Shown piece after piece: positions 62,829 to 64,000 of a stretch of DNA of 64,000 bases. Below the pieces are notes generated by a model. It ran no database searches and was not told the DNA's origin. It saw only the letters and a list, made by a program, of their open reading frames with translations. The position numbers and the translations under genes were made by a program. The number at the start of each line of letters is the position of its first letter. The first letter of the stretch is position 1. Source of the stretch: Psychroflexus aurantiacus (GTDB taxonomy: Bacteria > Bacteroidota > Bacteroidia > Flavobacteriales > Flavobacteriaceae); assembly GCF_010820555.1 (NCBI RefSeq), contig NZ_JAAIKD010000004.1:310001-374000 (forward strand). Direction: 5' to 3'.

Positions 62829-63137
62829 ATGAAAAAACTTGCTTTTATCTTGCTTTCCCTGGCTTTTATTTCCTGCGGAAATGATAGTAACCTCCTGGAT
62901 GGTAAAGTTACAAACGCTAGTGGAGCCCCTGTAGAAAATGTTCTCGTACAAGTGATGGGTACCGACTTGAATTCAACGACAGATGCTAAAGGTGAATTCA
63001 GAATTAACACCAAAAACAGAGGTGATGAACTCATTCTGACGCATCCCGATTATCAGATGTCCAGAATTGACATTGGCGACAACTCCGAGATTTCAATTGA
63101 ACTTAAAGAAAAGAAAAGCCAAGAGCAACAGAAATAA
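62829..63137 (+). CDS. Small CarboxypepD_reg-like lipoprotein
   Basis: A 102-residue lipoprotein with signal M-K-K-L-A-F-I-L-L-S-L-A-F-I-S-C-G (Cys at 16). The mature part is a single carboxypeptidase-regulatory-like beta domain: L-D-G-K-V-T-N-A-S-G-A-P-V-E-N-V-L-V-Q-V, then T-T-D-A-K-G-E-F-R-I and the K-K-K tail. It starts at 62829; an upstream frame start at 62790 would add 13 residues and spoil the signal. The 3' end overlaps the convergent gene by 35 bases. A role on the outer membrane is inferred. Confidence 0.75.
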   Translation: MKKLAFILLSLAFISCGNDSNLLDGKVTNASGAPVENVLVQVMGTDLNSTTDAKGEFRINTKNRGDELILTHPDYQMSRIDIGDNSEISIELKEKKSQEQQK

Positions 63138-63627
63138 ACGTGTTATTTCCCTCAGCGCCCTCAAAGACAACATCGTTGAAACCATAATTATATCGGGCAT
63201 CAATGCTCAGCGAGGAGCCTAAGCTCAGGCCAATTCCGGCAGCACCGGAAATACTGAGTTTTTCTGAGTCCAAGACATCGGATTCATTCACCAGAAAATT
63301 GAATTGCGGACCAGCCTGCAGGTTGAAGATTTTCAGAAAATGAACCTTTAAAATAACAGGAACCAGAGCATAATCGGTTTCTATGGACTCCTGATTGAAT
63401 TCACCGCCTTGTTGAGAAAATAAAACTTCCGCCTGAAGTGTAAAACTGCTAAACCGTGCTCCGATAAACGCGCCTCCAGTCAGTCCTAATCGACTGTCCT
63501 CCTGTAAACCTGAAAGGGAAGCGTAGTTTATTCCCGCTTTAATTCCAAGATCCAGACTTTGGGAATTGGAAGGTGTAAGTGTCAGAAAAAAGAAACCAAG
63601 TGCTAAAAATTTGATTAGATGTTTCAT
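63103..63627 (-). CDS. Porin-family outer-membrane beta-barrel protein
   Basis: A 174-residue protein with a signal peptide (about 1-22, F-L-A-L-G-F-F-F-L-T-L-T-P-S-N-S-Q-S) and eight-strand-barrel-like repeats: G-I-K-A-G-I-N-Y-A-S-L, L-G-L-T-G-G-A-F-I-G-A-R, L-Q-A-E-V-L-F-S-Q-Q-G-G and the C-terminal I-S-V-A-L-G-F-S-F-L ending in a hydrophobic residue as expected of outer membrane insertion. It belongs to the small beta-barrel class often named PorT-like. The 3' end overlaps the lipoprotein gene. Confidence 0.8.
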   Translation of the reverse strand: MKHLIKFLALGFFFLTLTPSNSQSLDLGIKAGINYASLSGLQEDSRLGLTGGAFIGARFSSFTLQAEVLFSQQGGEFNQESIETDYALVPVILKVHFLKIFNLQAGPQFNFLVNESDVLDSEKLSISGAAGIGLSLGSSLSIDARYNYGFNDVVFEGAEGNNTFISVALGFSFL

Positions 63628-63654
63628 GATATTTTTTTACTAATTTAAAATAAG

Positions 63655-64000
63655 TTAATCTAATAACGCAGATAATATAGTTTTAAGTTCGTCAAGGCTT
63701 AAATTAATTTCAATAATCCTTCCTTTTTTATCTACAAGATAATTCTGAGGAAGGTCAAGAATTCCCATTTCTGAAGCCATTTCTCCTGTAAATCCTTTTT
63801 TCACCCGTAAGGACTTCCAGGGAAAAGACTCCTGCGATTCAGCTTTGATCCAGTCCTGCTGATTGGTATCTACAGAAACACCAATGATTTCAAAGCCTTC
63901 CGCTTTATAAGTGCGATAGGCTTCCAGTAACTGCTCTTGTTTAGATATACAGTCTTCACACCAGCTGTTCCAAAATACAATGAGATTGAGTTTTGAAAAT
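63655..64000 (-). CDS. TlpA-like thioredoxin, C-terminal part (5' end outside window)
   Basis: The C-terminal 114 codons of a thioredoxin-like protein, open at the window edge. V-F-W-N-S-W-C-E-D-C carries the redox-active C-x-x-C pair, and I-I-G-V-S-V-D-T-N, F-P-W-K-S-L and the cis-proline segment D-L-P-Q-N-Y-L-V-D-K-K-G-R-I follow, as in TlpA/ResA-type proteins that reduce cytochrome c or other exported proteins. It ends 27 bases before the outer-membrane protein gene, on the same strand, so both probably share a transcript. The signal or membrane anchor lies outside the window. Confidence 0.88.
   Translation of the reverse strand, partial: FSKLNLIVFWNSWCEDCISKQEQLLEAYRTYKAEGFEIIGVSVDTNQQDWIKAESQESFPWKSLRVKKGFTGEMASEMGILDLPQNYLVDKKGRIIEINLSLDELKTILSALLD

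Overview
The window is a chromosomal segment from a member of the Bacteroidota, almost certainly a marine-type Flavobacteriaceae. The evidence is AT-rich intergenic DNA, promoters of the Bacteroidota form (TAnnTTTG at -7, with weak TTTG/TTTC-like -33 boxes), lipoproteins with an acidic S-D-D-D surface-export-like motif, a CarboxypepD_reg-like TonB receptor, DUF4294, DUF6146 and DUF6787 families, a CAL67264-type 58-residue membrane protein, and the flavobacterial gene orders efp/lpxD-like/sucD and ferredoxin/acyl-CoA reductase/serC/serA. Most of the window is core genome. I see no phage, insertion sequence, CRISPR array, rRNA or tRNA. The genus cannot be fixed from the sequence alone.

Layout. 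1-6.2 kb: the end of efp, an LpxD-like acyltransferase, an NTF2-like protein, sucD, fabG, a von Willebrand A membrane protein and a prohibitin-like SPFH protein. 6.2-14.4 kb: a complete histidine operon, hisGDCBHAF(IE), followed by a TruA-like pseudouridine synthase. It is preceded by a 19-codon leader peptide rich in His codons and a terminator/antiterminator pair, i.e. a compact ribosome-mediated attenuator. 14.4-24.1 kb, minus strand: corA, a three-gene outer-membrane uptake operon (small His/Cys protein, TonB receptor, surface lipoprotein) with an operator-like dyad in front and a terminator behind, then DUF6787, DUF6146, rlpA, serA, serC and a LuxC-type acyl-CoA reductase, with a divergent 2[4Fe-4S] ferredoxin. 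24.7-29.7 kb: parE, a small membrane protein and parC, all overlapping.

29.6-35.4 kb: a lipoprotein, an XRE regulator divergent from an M14 carboxypeptidase-like protein, an Lrp/AsnC regulator, yebC, a small acidic protein and a superfamily 2 helicase. The region between the XRE gene and the M14 gene carries several copies of one dyad, GTTTAC-N4-GTAAAC, two of them in a perfect 17-bp-arm inverted repeat touching the M14 start codon. 35.5-48.5 kb: a VTT-domain protein, an MFS transporter, a MscS channel, an SdiA-regulated-like protein, a class A penicillin-binding protein, an SDR, an M42 aminopeptidase, a DUF4294 protein, amt-glnK, a thioesterase and rmuC.

48.6-64 kb: an orphan oligopeptide-binding lipoprotein, mtaB, a translationally coupled trio (RimK-like ATP-grasp ligase, GCS2-type carboxylate-amine ligase, N-formylglutamate amidohydrolase-like enzyme), a 58-residue membrane protein, DinB, ettA, menC-CPBP-menE for menaquinone, an M1 peptidase, a small lipoprotein, an outer-membrane beta-barrel protein and the end of a TlpA-like thioredoxin.

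The parts most worth a second look are the his attenuator, the XRE/M14 operator cluster, the RimK/GCS2/NFGase ligase trio and the metal-uptake-like TonB operon. Function assignments rest on motifs read by eye; no database search was possible.
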